A stretch of DNA of 63,359 bases from positions 1 through 63,359 of the forward strand of contig DATGLW010000070.1 of assembly GCA_035293965.1 (NCBI GenBank), in the 5' to 3' direction. The translations under genes were made by a program, and so were the position numbers. The notes below the pieces were generated by a model. The model did no database searches and was not told the origin of the DNA. It saw only the letters and a program-made list of their open reading frames with translations. This stretch comes from DATGLW01 sp035293965. Lineage in GTDB: Bacteria; Actinomycetota; Acidimicrobiia; Acidimicrobiales; RAAP-2. Numbering within the stretch: position 1 is the stretch's first letter; each line of letters starts with the position of its first letter. Below, in pieces: positions 15,997 to 24,667 of the stretch.

Positions 15997-17235
15997 ATGA
16001 CGAAGATCCGCGGTCTGGCGGCGATCACCGCCCTGTCGCTGTCGGGGACGTTCTTCACGGGGATCGTCACGGCCAGCAGCGCGTCTGCGGCTGCCAGCCC
16101 GATCACCGTCGGCTTCATCTCCGACCTCACCGGGGTCGCCTCGTCGACCTTTGCCGACAGCGCCGGCGGCATCAGGGCGCGCTTCGACCTGCAGAACGCC
16201 CACGGCGGGGTGAACGGGCACAAACTGAGGCTCATCGTCGAAGACGACCAGTCGAGCCCGACGACCTACCTGACCGCGGCCGAGGATCTCGTCTCGAACA
16301 AGCACGCCCAGATCGTGGTGTCGGACTCCTCGTTCACCTACGGCGGAGCCCGGTACCTGAACCAGCAGGGAATCCCGGTGATCGGCGCCGGCTTTGACGG
16401 GACCGAGTGGACGACCTACGACAACATGTTCAGCTGGCTCGTCCTCGAGGACTCCCCGATCAAGGGCGTCTACTACTCGGACAACGGCAACGGCAGGCTG
16501 TTGAAGAGCGTGGGCGTCACGAAGCTCGCCGGGCTGGGGTACGGGATCGGGTTCTCCTCGCCGGAGTCGATTCGGGCAACGTTTGCCGGGGCGGCACCGC
16601 TCGGCGTCAGGAACTGCTACGAGAACCTCTCGGTTCCCTTCGGCGGCGTCGACTTCACGGCCGACGTCCTCCAGATCAAGAACGCCGGGTGCAACGGCGT
16701 GGTCGGGTCCTTCGTGGACACGTCCGACGTCGCCCTGTCCCAGGCGGTGAAGAACGCCGGATTGAACGCCAAGCAGCTCTACTTCACTGGCTACGACCAG
16801 AGCGTGCTCGACAGCGCCTCGGCCAAGGCAGCGATGGAGGGGGACTACTTCCGGGCGCAGGTGAACTACACCAGCCCCAACGCCGCCACCAGGGCCATGA
16901 TGAACACGCTGAAGAAGTACGACCCGTCGTACTCCGGTGGCATCCCGGACTTCGGGCTCCAGGTGGCCTACCTCGGGGCTGATCTCGCCATCCAGGGCCT
17001 GCGAGTCTCGGGCAAGAACCCGACCGCCCAGAGCATCATCGCTCACATGCGCAAGATCAAGGCGTACGACGCAGGGGGCATCCTGCCAGGCCCGACCCCG
17101 ATGACGGGCTTCGGAACGCCCAATCTCGTGCCCAAGAAGGTCTGCAACTACTACATGCAGCTCCAGAACGGGCAGTTCCACGTGGTCGGCGGGAAGGCGG
17201 TGTGCGGGAGCCGGATCGTCGCGCCCACCCCATGA
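15997..17235 (+). CDS. ABC transporter substrate-binding protein, branched-chain amino acid type (copy 1)
   Basis: 412 residues. A signal peptide with basic start, hydrophobic core and 'ASSASAAASP' cleavage region is followed by 'ITVGFISDLTGVASS' and 'DLQNAHGGVNGHKLRLIVED', the opening of type I periplasmic-binding (Leu/Ile/Val, peripla_BP_6) proteins. It would capture a small ligand outside the cell. ATG 15997 follows a GGGGGG run. No LivH/M/G/F permease or ATPase is in the window, so it is an orphan binding protein. It is a tandem paralogue of the next gene. The stretch encoding the signal-peptide end is nearly identical in DNA between the two. Confidence 0.88.
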   Translation: MTKIRGLAAITALSLSGTFFTGIVTASSASAAASPITVGFISDLTGVASSTFADSAGGIRARFDLQNAHGGVNGHKLRLIVEDDQSSPTTYLTAAEDLVSNKHAQIVVSDSSFTYGGARYLNQQGIPVIGAGFDGTEWTTYDNMFSWLVLEDSPIKGVYYSDNGNGRLLKSVGVTKLAGLGYGIGFSSPESIRATFAGAAPLGVRNCYENLSVPFGGVDFTADVLQIKNAGCNGVVGSFVDTSDVALSQAVKNAGLNAKQLYFTGYDQSVLDSASAKAAMEGDYFRAQVNYTSPNAATRAMMNTLKKYDPSYSGGIPDFGLQVAYLGADLAIQGLRVSGKNPTAQSIIAHMRKIKAYDAGGILPGPTPMTGFGTPNLVPKKVCNYYMQLQNGQFHVVGGKAVCGSRIVAPTP

Positions 17236-17359
17236 TGCGGCCCGCGTGCTGACGAGTCGCCCCTCACCGGGTCGCGCGTTCGGCGAGGGAGGGTCCCACG
17301 GCCCCGGCGGCGGCATTCGCAGGACCGATCGGGCTCGTCCAACAGGGTCCCCCGGGCCC

Positions 17360-17388
17360 TCGACGTGCCGGTCCCCAGGTGGTAGCGT
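17360..17388 (+). promoter_or_regulatory. Promoter of the second substrate-binding protein gene
   Basis: TCGACG (17360-17365) and TAGCGT (17383-17388) have a 17-bp spacer, aligning base for base with the promoter of the upstream paralogue. Upstream of both, GGCGAGGGAGGG is also shared, so the duplicated unit included its control region. Confidence 0.65.
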
Positions 17389-17444
17389 CGCTGGATCGTC
17401 ATGACATGGCGATTCGGGGGCGTCATGCGGGTTCAGGGGGTTCC

Positions 17445-18686
17445 ATGAGGGTCAACCGTGGCTTCGCAGCGATCGCTGCGGCCCTTTCACTGGCGGCGAC
17501 GCCCCTCGCGGGCATCGTCACGGCCAGCAGCGCGTCTGCGGCTGCCAGCCCGATCACCGTCGGCTACATCGGCGACCTGACCGGCGTCTCCTCCTCCTCG
17601 TTCGTCGATGGGCCCGGTGCGGCCAAGGCACGGATCGACGCCTTGAACGCACACGGGGGGATCCACGGCCACAAGGTGAAGCTCATCGTCGAAGACGACC
17701 AGTCCAGCCCGACGCAGGCCCTGACCGCCGCCCAGGTCCTCGTGTCCAAGGGCGTCGTGGGCATCATCGAGAACTCCGCCTTCATCTTCGGGGCGGACCG
17801 CTACCTCCAGCAGCAGGGGATCCCGGTGACCGGCGGGGGCTTCGACGGTCCTGAGTGGGGGACCCAGCCGTTCTCGAACTTCTTCACCTTCACGCCGGCC
17901 ACCAGCTCTACCTTCGGAGGCGAGTACTACACGTACACCGACGTCGCGAAGTTCCTGAAGGACATCGGGGCGACGAAGGTCGCCGGCCTCGCCTACGGCA
18001 TCTCGTCCTCGTCGATCGCGTCGATCCACGAGGTCTTCACCGCAGGCCAGAAGGTCGGGGGCGTCTCCCAGTGCTACGCCAACTACTCGGTGCCCTTCGG
18101 GGGAGTGGACTTCACGGCCGACGTGCTGCAGATCAAGGGCGCCGGCTGCAACGGCGTCGTGGGCTCGTTCGTGGACGCCTCCGACATCGCCCTTTCCCAG
18201 GCGGTGAAGAATGCCGGCCTGAAGGTCAAGCAGCTCTACTTCACCGGCTACGACAACTCGGTCACCTCGAGCCCGTCGACCGCGGCGGCCTTCGATGGCG
18301 CATGGGTCCGCTCGCCGTACAACTTCACGACCCCCAACGCCGCGACCCGGGCCATGCTGCAAAACCTCAAGAAGTACGACAACTTCACCGGCGTCCCCGA
18401 CATCGGCATCTTCGACTCGTACCTGTCCACCGACCTGATGATCTTCGGCCTCGAGCACGCGGGGTCGCACCCGACGCCGCAGTCGTTCATCACGAACCTG
18501 CGCAAGGTGTCGTCCTACAACGACGGGGGGATCCTGCCGAGCCCGATCACCTTCCAGCACTTCGGAACCGTGGCGATGCTTCCCAAGAAGATTTGCGAGT
18601 ACTACCCGCAGCTCCAGGGCATGACGTGGCACATCTACAAGAACGCCGCCATCTGCGGGACGCTCATCCCGGCACCCGGGGCCTGA
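17445..18686 (+). CDS. ABC transporter substrate-binding protein, branched-chain amino acid type (copy 2)
   Basis: 413 residues, a close paralogue of the gene at 15997-17235. Shared blocks include 'GIVTASSASAAASPITVG', 'KLIVEDDQSSPT', 'YSVPFGGVDFTADVLQIK', 'GCNGVVGSFVDASDIALSQA' and 'LYFTGYDNSV'. It differs most in the ligand-cleft regions between these blocks, so ligand preference may differ (inference). ATG 17445 follows CAGGGGG. It is transcribed from its own copy of the promoter. A weak 6-7 bp hairpin with a GTGAGC arm follows near 18705-18720. No transporter partners are adjacent. Confidence 0.88.
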   Translation: MRVNRGFAAIAAALSLAATPLAGIVTASSASAAASPITVGYIGDLTGVSSSSFVDGPGAAKARIDALNAHGGIHGHKVKLIVEDDQSSPTQALTAAQVLVSKGVVGIIENSAFIFGADRYLQQQGIPVTGGGFDGPEWGTQPFSNFFTFTPATSSTFGGEYYTYTDVAKFLKDIGATKVAGLAYGISSSSIASIHEVFTAGQKVGGVSQCYANYSVPFGGVDFTADVLQIKGAGCNGVVGSFVDASDIALSQAVKNAGLKVKQLYFTGYDNSVTSSPSTAAAFDGAWVRSPYNFTTPNAATRAMLQNLKKYDNFTGVPDIGIFDSYLSTDLMIFGLEHAGSHPTPQSFITNLRKVSSYNDGGILPSPITFQHFGTVAMLPKKICEYYPQLQGMTWHIYKNAAICGTLIPAPGA

Positions 18687-18788
18687 CCTTGGGCCTGACC
18701 TCGGGTGAGCGGGCGCTCACGCCGCCGCTCTGACGCAGCAAGGTGCCTGGTGCGCCGGTGAACCTCTGATGGGATCGCAGCGCTCCTG

Positions 18789-19556
18789 ATGGCAGAGGTG
18801 CTCGTCATCGGCGGCACCGGCACGCTCGGGCGGTTGCTCGTGGAGGAACTGCGCGATCGGGGCCACGGCGTGGGAGTGCTGTCGCGCTCGGCCTCGCCCC
18901 CGGTGCCAGCCGGGGTGACCGCGTGGCAGGGCGACGTCCGCACCGGCCACGGCCTGGCGAGAGCCCTCGAGGGCACCGACACGGTGGTCCAGTCGGTGGC
19001 CGGCCGCTTGCGCCTGCGCGCCACCGAGGTGGCCGGCATGGCGAACCTGCTGGCGGCGGCAGGACACCGGCACCTCGTGTACGTGTCGATCGTGGGCGTG
19101 GACCGCCACCGGTTCCCCTACTACCGCGCCAAGTGGCAGGTCGAGCAGATGCTCGAAGGTTCGCAGGCTCGCTGGACGATCCAACGCGCGACGCAGTTCC
19201 ACCAGCTCCTCGATACAGCCCTCGGCACCGGGTGGTTGGTCCGGACCCCTCACCTGCACTTCCAGCCCGTCGACCCCGCCGAGCTCGCCCTCCGCCTGGC
19301 CGACCTCGTCGAGGCGGGCCCGAGCGGCCGGGCGCCCGACGTGGGGGGACCCGACGTGCTCTCGGTTGAGGAGCTCGCAGAGGCGCGAAGGAAGGCGACC
19401 GGCCAGCGGACCCGGCTGCTCAGGGTGCCAGCCGTCGGCTTCCTGGGCGACTTCGACCGCGGGATGCACCTGTGTCCCGACCATCGGGTGGGCAGGGTGA
19501 CCTGGGCCGCCTGGCTGGGATCGCAGGTGCGCCCGGGTGTGGCCCGCCAGGACTGA
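18789..19556 (+). CDS. NAD(P)-binding NmrA/atypical SDR protein
   Basis: 255 residues. The Rossmann motif 'VLVIGGTGTLGRLLVEELRD' is at the N terminus, followed by 'GVTAWQGDVRTGHGLARALE', 'HLVYVSIVGVDRHRFPYYRA' and 'KWQVEQMLEGS', the layout of NmrA-like and SDR-a5 proteins. YYxxK is present in 'PYYRAKWQVE'. The enzyme activity is unknown; some relatives are redox sensors and others are epimerase-like. It is convergent with the acyl-CoA dehydrogenase gene 35 bp downstream. Confidence 0.85.
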   Translation: MAEVLVIGGTGTLGRLLVEELRDRGHGVGVLSRSASPPVPAGVTAWQGDVRTGHGLARALEGTDTVVQSVAGRLRLRATEVAGMANLLAAAGHRHLVYVSIVGVDRHRFPYYRAKWQVEQMLEGSQARWTIQRATQFHQLLDTALGTGWLVRTPHLHFQPVDPAELALRLADLVEAGPSGRAPDVGGPDVLSVEELAEARRKATGQRTRLLRVPAVGFLGDFDRGMHLCPDHRVGRVTWAAWLGSQVRPGVARQD

Positions 19557-19591
19557 CACGACGGGCGCGTCCTCACGCCCGGGCGTGGCCG

Positions 19592-20782
19592 TCAGCTCCT
19601 CGGGATCTGGCTCCAGGGGGTGTTGGGGTCGAGGCCCGGCTCCTTTGGCAGCCCGAGCACCCGCTCGCCCAGGATGTTGCGCATGATCTCCGAGGTGCCG
19701 CCGGCGATGGTGCTGCTCTGGGCGCCGAGGAAGGCGAGGACGGGGTCCGAGGACATCTCCTCGCGTCCGGCGTCGTAGCCGGAGCACAGCAGGCCCTTGG
19801 GGCCCATCAGGTCGACGGTGAAGCTGGCGATGCGCTGGCCGAGGAGGGCGGAGCCGAGCTTGAGGATCGACCCCTCGGGGCCTGGCACGCCCTTGTGCCG
19901 CAGGGCCTGGGCCCGGAGGTTCCCGAGCCGGAGCACCTCGGCTTCCACCCAGAGGCGAACGAGCGTGTCGCGGCGCGCCGGGTCCTTGTCGGCTCGCTCC
20001 CGCCACGCCGCCACGGCGCCCGCGATCGGGCCGGTGCCACGGGGCACGATGTTGCCCCCGATCGAGACACGCTCGTTCATGAGGGTCGCGGTAGCCACGC
20101 TCCACCCCTCGCCGGGCTCGCCGATGCGCAGCCAGTCGGGCGTGCGGGCGTCGGTGAAGAACACCTCGTTGAACCCCGAGCTCCCCGACATCTGGCGCAG
20201 CGGGCGCACCTCCACGCCCGGCTGGTGCATGTCGATGATGAACGCCGTGATGCCCCGGTGCTTGGGCGCGTCGGGGTCCGTCCGGGCGAGCAGGAGCCCC
20301 CAGCGTGCCAGGTGGGCGCTCGAGGTCCACACCTTCTGGCCGTTGATGACCCACTCGTCGCCGTCGCGCTCGGCTCGGGTGGCCAGGCTGGCCACGTCCG
20401 AGCCGGCGCCGGGCTCGCTGAAGAGCTGGCACCAGATCTCCTCGGCCGTGAAGATGGGCCGGAGGAATCGGTCCATCTGGGCCTCGGTGCCCCTGGCCAC
20501 GATGGTGGGCCCGCACATGCCGATGCCCATCGGGTTGCGGAACCATCCGTAGCGTCGGCCCGCCTTCTCGAGCAGGCTGTCGACGACTTCCTGCAACTTG
20601 GGGGGCGCGTCGAGCCCTCCATGGCCCCGCGGATAGTCCACCCGGGCCAGGCCGAGGTCGAACTGGGCTCCGAGGAACGTCTTCTCGTCGGCGTCGGCGT
20701 ACTCCTCGAGCAGCCGCTCGGTGAGCGCGCGCACCTCGTCCTCAGAGACGTTTCGTGTTGTGGCAGTCTCCCCTACGGTCAT
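19592..20782 (-). CDS. Acyl-CoA dehydrogenase
   Basis: 396 residues, normal for the FAD-dependent family that introduces a 2,3-double bond in acyl-CoA. FAD-binding signatures are 'CQLFSEPGAGSDVASLATRA' and 'DEWVINGQKVWTSSAHLARW'. 'NEVFFTDARTP' and a C-terminal 'STIAGGTSEIMRNILGERVL' follow. The substrate is not predictable, and the catalytic Glu is not obvious by eye. ATG 20782 is divergent from the phosphoesterase gene with a 70-bp shared promoter region. Confidence 0.93.
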   Translation of the reverse strand: MTVGETATTRNVSEDEVRALTERLLEEYADADEKTFLGAQFDLGLARVDYPRGHGGLDAPPKLQEVVDSLLEKAGRRYGWFRNPMGIGMCGPTIVARGTEAQMDRFLRPIFTAEEIWCQLFSEPGAGSDVASLATRAERDGDEWVINGQKVWTSSAHLARWGLLLARTDPDAPKHRGITAFIIDMHQPGVEVRPLRQMSGSSGFNEVFFTDARTPDWLRIGEPGEGWSVATATLMNERVSIGGNIVPRGTGPIAGAVAAWRERADKDPARRDTLVRLWVEAEVLRLGNLRAQALRHKGVPGPEGSILKLGSALLGQRIASFTVDLMGPKGLLCSGYDAGREEMSSDPVLAFLGAQSSTIAGGTSEIMRNILGERVLGLPKEPGLDPNTPWSQIPRS

Positions 20783-20852
20783 GGGTCCCTGGTCCCCCTT
20801 TCGAGCACCAGCGCCGAGGTTAGCTGGCGGGCCGCGGCGGCGGGTCCTGCCG

Positions 20853-21884
20853 ATGCCAGCCGCCAGGGGCCGCCAGGGGCGCCGCCGGGTGCTCCATGGG
20901 GGCGCGGTGGTCCTCTTCGCGTGCGCCCTGCTCGCCGGCTGCGGCGGGAGCAGCCCGCAGACACGAGGGACGGCTCCGGCGCCAACGGGCTCTGGGACCC
21001 CCGGTGCGAGGCGCGGGGTGACCGGCGCCGGGCCGCCTGGGGCTGCCACGGCGGCCGGCCCGTCGGCAGGCCGCCCCTGCGGCGAGCACGTGGCCAGCCC
21101 CCGCTACGACCACGTGCTGTGGGTCTGGATGGAGAACGAGAGCCTGCCCTCGGTGGTCGGCTCGTCCGACGCGCCCTTCGTGACCTCGCTCGCGGCCGCC
21201 TGCGGCCTGGCCGTCGGCTACCAGGCAGTGACCCACCCGTCGCTGCCCAACTACCTGGCTGCCACCGGGGGGTCCACCTTCGGCGTGACGGATGACGCGC
21301 CCCCCTCGGCCCACCCCCTCGCCGGCCGCTCGATCTTCGCCCAGGTGGCGGCGGCCGGCCTCACCTGGCGGTCCTATGCCGAGTCGATGAGCATGCCGTG
21401 CCAGCGCGACGACGCCGGCCTGTACGCGGTGCGGCACAACCCGGCCGTCTACTACGTCGGGCTCGGCTCGTCGTGCGCAGCCGCCGACGTGCCGATGGGG
21501 CCGGTCGTCGGGGGGACCCTGTGGCAGGACCTCCAGGGGACGGCCTTCGCCAACTTCGCCTTCGTCATCCCCAACGTGTGCGACGACATGCACAACTGCT
21601 CGGTGGCACACGGCGACGCGTGGCTGCACTCCTTCTTGACCATGGTCTTCGACAGCCCCACGTACCGGCGTGGCCACCTGGCCGTCTTCGTGGTCTGGGA
21701 CGAGGGCGTGCAGGACCAGAACGTGCCGGCCCTCGTGGCTGCTCCCTCGGTGCCCCGGGGTGCGAGGCCCGCGGGTTCCTTCAGCCACTACTCGCTGCTC
21801 CGCACGGCCGAGGACCTCCTCGGGCTGGCCCCCCTCGGACAGGCCGCCACGGCCCCCTCGATGGTGCGCGCCTTCGGCCTCTGA
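20853..21884 (+). CDS. Exported lipoprotein phosphoesterase (acid phosphatase / phospholipase C-like)
   Basis: 343 residues. Basic N terminus, hydrophobic stretch 'GGAVVLFACALLAGC' with a lipobox Cys, then a Gly/Pro/Ala-rich linker. The phosphoesterase-family core opens with 'YDHVLWVWMENESLPSVVG' (metal-binding Glu and Asn) and continues 'HPSLPNYLAATGG', 'CDDMHNC' and 'AVFVVWDEGVQD'. It ends 'FSHYSLLRTAEDLLGLAPLG', closely like phosphatidylinositol-3-phosphatase/AcpA proteins. It is probably anchored outside the membrane. The ATG was chosen so that the lipoprotein signal is N-terminal; the frame is open further upstream. Confidence 0.9.
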   Translation: MPAARGRQGRRRVLHGGAVVLFACALLAGCGGSSPQTRGTAPAPTGSGTPGARRGVTGAGPPGAATAAGPSAGRPCGEHVASPRYDHVLWVWMENESLPSVVGSSDAPFVTSLAAACGLAVGYQAVTHPSLPNYLAATGGSTFGVTDDAPPSAHPLAGRSIFAQVAAAGLTWRSYAESMSMPCQRDDAGLYAVRHNPAVYYVGLGSSCAAADVPMGPVVGGTLWQDLQGTAFANFAFVIPNVCDDMHNCSVAHGDAWLHSFLTMVFDSPTYRRGHLAVFVVWDEGVQDQNVPALVAAPSVPRGARPAGSFSHYSLLRTAEDLLGLAPLGQAATAPSMVRAFGL

Positions 21885-21896
21885 GCGAACTGCTGC

Positions 21897-22184
21897 TCAG
21901 GGCCCGGGTCGGGGACCGTGCCCGGAGCCGTCCGGCCACCGGTGGCCGCCGGCGGGACCGAGGGCCCCGAGGAGGCCGAGCAGGGCGAAGAAGGCCAGCT
22001 CGGGAGCCGCCAGCCGCAGCCCGAGGAGCAGCGACAAGCCAGCCACCGCGACGACGAGGGCGCCCGCCCGCCCGGCTCCGCCTGCGAGGCGGCGAGTCCG
22101 GGCCCGGCGGCGCTCGCTGCGCCAGCGGTGCTCGAGGATGCGGTCGACGGCAGCGGCGAGCCGCGCCTCGTCGAAGTCGGCCAT
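21897..22184 (-). CDS. Small membrane protein of unknown function
   Basis: 95 residues. It starts 'ADFDEARLAAAVDRILEHRW' (charged helix), then an Arg-rich patch, and two hydrophobic segments 'AGALVVAVAGLSLLLGLRL' and 'FFALLGLLGALGPAG'. A GAGGAGG ribosome binding site precedes ATG 22184 at good spacing, which is the main reason to believe it. I do not recognise a family. It ends 12 bases after the convergent phosphoesterase stop. Confidence 0.7.
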   Translation of the reverse strand: MADFDEARLAAAVDRILEHRWRSERRRARTRRLAGGAGRAGALVVAVAGLSLLLGLRLAAPELAFFALLGLLGALGPAGGHRWPDGSGHGPRPGP

Positions 22185-22330
22185 CGGCGCCTCCTCGCTC
22201 CTCGGTGCAACGCTACCCAGGCGCCGCGGCCGCCATGCCCGTCCGCGGGATGCGAGGACCTGCCCTGTCCCATACCCGCGGCGGCGCTGCGGCCAGCGTT
22301 CCCCCATCGAGATCCCGGGCGCCCGAGCGT

Positions 22331-23392
22331 TCAGCGCCCGGCGGCGAACACGCGGGAGAGCTCGGTGGGCGCGGCCACCTCGAGCTGGGCGTAGGTGCAC
22401 GAGGCGGGGTCGCGCTCGGGTCGCCAGCGCCGGAAGGCGGTGGCATGGCGGAAGCGGCCTCCCTGGAGGTGGTCGAAGGCCACCTCGCACACGAGCGCCG
22501 GGCGCAGGGGCTCGAAGCCGAGGTCGCGCCCCTGGTTCCAGCGGCTCTGGGTGCCCGGGCGCCTGCCTGCTCCGAGCTCGGCCGGGCCCCAGGGATGGGA
22601 GCCCGCATCGGGCTCCCGGTAGGGTTCGAGCTCGCCGACGAGCGCCTGGCGCCGGCTGGTCGCGAACCCCGACGCCACCCCGACGTGGTGCAGGGTGCCG
22701 AGGCCGTCGTAGAGGCCGAGGAGGAGCGAGCCGACCCCTCGGCCGTCCTTGTGCCAGCGGAAGCCGCCCACGACGCAGTCGGCGGTGCGCTCGTGCTTCA
22801 CCTTGAGCATCACCCGCTCGCCCTCGCGGTAGGGGAGCGAGGCCGCCTTGACCACCACCCCGTCGAGCCCGGCCCCTTCGAAGCGCGAGAACCAGTCGCG
22901 CGCGACGGCCGGGCTCGGTGTGGCGGGAGTCAGGTGGACTGGCGGACGCGCGGCCCCCAGGGCCGAGGCCAACGCCGCGCGGCGCTCGTCGTAGGGCCGG
23001 GCGCGCAGGTCGGCGTCGTCGAGTGCCAGCACGTCGAAGGCGACGAAGGAGGCAGGCGTGGCCGACGCGAGCTGCGCCACCCGCGAGGCAGCGGGGTGGA
23101 TCCGCTGGAGGAGGGCGTCGAAGTCGAGCCCACCGGGCCCCGCGACGACGATCTCGCCGTCGAGCACGCAGCGGTCCGGAACCTCGTCGCGAAGCGATGC
23201 CACGAGCTCGGGGAAGTAGCGGGTGAGCGGCCGCTCGTTGCGGCTGCCGAGCTCGACCTCGGCACCGTCGCGAAAGACGATGCAGCGGAACCCGTCCCAC
23301 TTGGGCTCGTAGCGCAGGTCGTCCCCCTCGGGTAGGTCGCGGACCAACTTGGCCAGCATGGGGGCGACCGGGGGCATGACGGGCAGGCGCAC
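22331..23392 (-). CDS. ligC: ATP-dependent DNA ligase (LigC type)
   Basis: 353 residues. It has the nucleotidyltransferase plus OB-fold layout of mycobacterial LigC. The adenylation Lys is in 'YEPKWDGFRCIVF'. Other ligase motifs are 'CVLDGEIVV', 'FVAFDVLAL', 'LDGVVVKAASLPYREGERVM' and 'LKVKHERTADCVVGG'. GTG 23392 is used; an ATG at 23377 is also possible. Downstream of the PolDom gene on the same strand, it would seal nicks after gap filling, as in the backup end-joining or short-patch excision repair proposed for mycobacteria. No Ku gene is in the window. Confidence 0.9.
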   Translation of the reverse strand: MRLPVMPPVAPMLAKLVRDLPEGDDLRYEPKWDGFRCIVFRDGAEVELGSRNERPLTRYFPELVASLRDEVPDRCVLDGEIVVAGPGGLDFDALLQRIHPAASRVAQLASATPASFVAFDVLALDDADLRARPYDERRAALASALGAARPPVHLTPATPSPAVARDWFSRFEGAGLDGVVVKAASLPYREGERVMLKVKHERTADCVVGGFRWHKDGRGVGSLLLGLYDGLGTLHHVGVASGFATSRRQALVGELEPYREPDAGSHPWGPAELGAGRRPGTQSRWNQGRDLGFEPLRPALVCEVAFDHLQGGRFRHATAFRRWRPERDPASCTYAQLEVAAPTELSRVFAAGR

Positions 23393-23482
23393 CGGTCGAT
23401 CCTACGGGCGGGGAGATGGGCACGGGTGCCCGAACGCACGTGGCGACTTGTCGAGTCGAAGGAGGCGGGTCGTGCGTCACGA

Positions 23483-23610
23483 GGTCGCCGTCGCGCGCCT
23501 GCGCGTCTCGACCGACGGGGCAGCCGGCTACCGGGCCGGCGGGGGTCGCCGTCGCGCGCCTGCGCGCCTCGACCGACGGGGCAGCCGGCTACCGGGCCGG
23601 CGGGGGTCGC
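23483..23610. repeat. 61-bp tandem duplication spanning the stop codon of the PolDom gene
   Basis: Two units (about 23483-23543 and 23544-23604) with one mismatch, and the start of a third. Each contains GCAGCCGGCTACCGGG, in which CTA is the TAG stop of the PolDom gene read on the minus strand. The gene now ends in the copy nearest to it, leaving a spare copy of its 3' end in the gap before ligC. Confidence 0.9.
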
Positions 23611-24611
23611 CGGGCCCGGCTCGGCGACACGCGGCGGGGCTCGCCGGGCTGCTTGGGGTACTGGGGCGGCCAGGGGGCGTCGGGCAGGCCGGCTGCCCGG
23701 TCGCGCGCGGCGAGGTCCAGCAGGGGCTCGAGCGGCTGCGGCGCCCCGTGCATAGGTGCCCAGGGGTCGCCTGACCGGCGGACGCGCTCGGCCACGGTGG
23801 CCATGGTCAGCAGGTCCGGCTCGGCGTCGTCGAGCTCGTCCCATCGCAGGGGCGCCGACACCACCGCGTTGGTGCGCGCTCGCACCGACCAGGCGCCGAA
23901 GACCGTCTTGTGGGGCGCGTTCTGGTTGTAGTCGACGAACACCCTCGCGCCCCGGTCCTCCTTCCACCAGCTGGCTGTCACGAGGCGCGGGTGGCGCCGT
24001 TCGAGCTCCCGGGCCAGCGCCACAGCGGCCGCTCGCACCTCGGTCGCGTCCCAGCGGGGCTCGAGGGCGACGTACACGTGGAGGCCGCGCCCGCCGCTCG
24101 TCTTCACGAACGACGCGACGTCCAGCTCGCCCAGCAGCTCGCGGGTGAGGTGGGCCACCTCGCGGACGCGGACGAAGGGCACGCCGGGCTGCGGGTCGAG
24201 GTCGATGCGCAGCTCGTCGACGTGCTCGGGCCGGTCGGCGCGCACCGGCCACAGGTGGAAGCCGATGCAGGCCAGGTTGACGGCCCAGATGACGTGGGCC
24301 ATGTCGGCGAGCACGAGGGCGTTGGACGTCGTGCCGTTCGGGGTGGCCACCTCGAGGGTCGTCAGCCACGCCGGTGCCCCCCGGGGCACCCGCTTCTGGA
24401 AGAACGACGAGCCGAGCGCGCCCTCGGGGAAGCGCTGCAGCATGGCGGGGCGCCATTGGGCTGCCGCCAGCAGGGGATCGGCGACGGCGAGGTAGTACTC
24501 GACGAGGTCGAGCTTGGTGGCGCGAGCCCCGGGAAAGAAGACCTTGTCAGGATGGCTGATCTCGAGCGTGCGCCCCGCGACCTCCACCCGGCGATGCTCG
24601 GTGCCCGGCAC
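23589..24611 (-). CDS. Archaeo-eukaryotic primase-like polymerase (LigD PolDom, stand-alone)
   Basis: 340 residues. It corresponds to the polymerase domain of LigD or mycobacterial PolD1/Prim-PolC. It opens 'RTLEISHPDKVFFPGARATK', then 'LQRFPEGALGSSFFQKRVPR' and 'ALVLADMAHVIWAVNLACIG'. The catalytic Asp pair is in 'ELRIDLDPQPGVPF'. 'FVKTSGGRGLHVYVAL', 'ARVFVDYNQNAPHKTVFGAW' and 'SVRARTNAVVSAPLRWDEL' follow. It would fill gaps with ribonucleotides or deoxynucleotides before LigC seals. It lies 196 bp upstream of ligC on the same strand. Its last residues are inside a 61-bp tandem duplication. Confidence 0.92.
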   Translation of the reverse strand: MPGTEHRRVEVAGRTLEISHPDKVFFPGARATKLDLVEYYLAVADPLLAAAQWRPAMLQRFPEGALGSSFFQKRVPRGAPAWLTTLEVATPNGTTSNALVLADMAHVIWAVNLACIGFHLWPVRADRPEHVDELRIDLDPQPGVPFVRVREVAHLTRELLGELDVASFVKTSGGRGLHVYVALEPRWDATEVRAAAVALARELERRHPRLVTASWWKEDRGARVFVDYNQNAPHKTVFGAWSVRARTNAVVSAPLRWDELDDAEPDLLTMATVAERVRRSGDPWAPMHGAPQPLEPLLDLAARDRAAGLPDAPWPPQYPKQPGEPRRVSPSRARRPPPAR

Positions 24612-24667
24612 GGGGCCACGCTACCGGGGTCGTGGTGCCGGGGGCGGCCCGGCAGAGGGGAGCAGCT

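Noticed and set aside
18705..18720. Terminator after the second substrate-binding protein gene
   Set aside because: The stem is only 6-7 bp with no T tract, too weak for a separate call.
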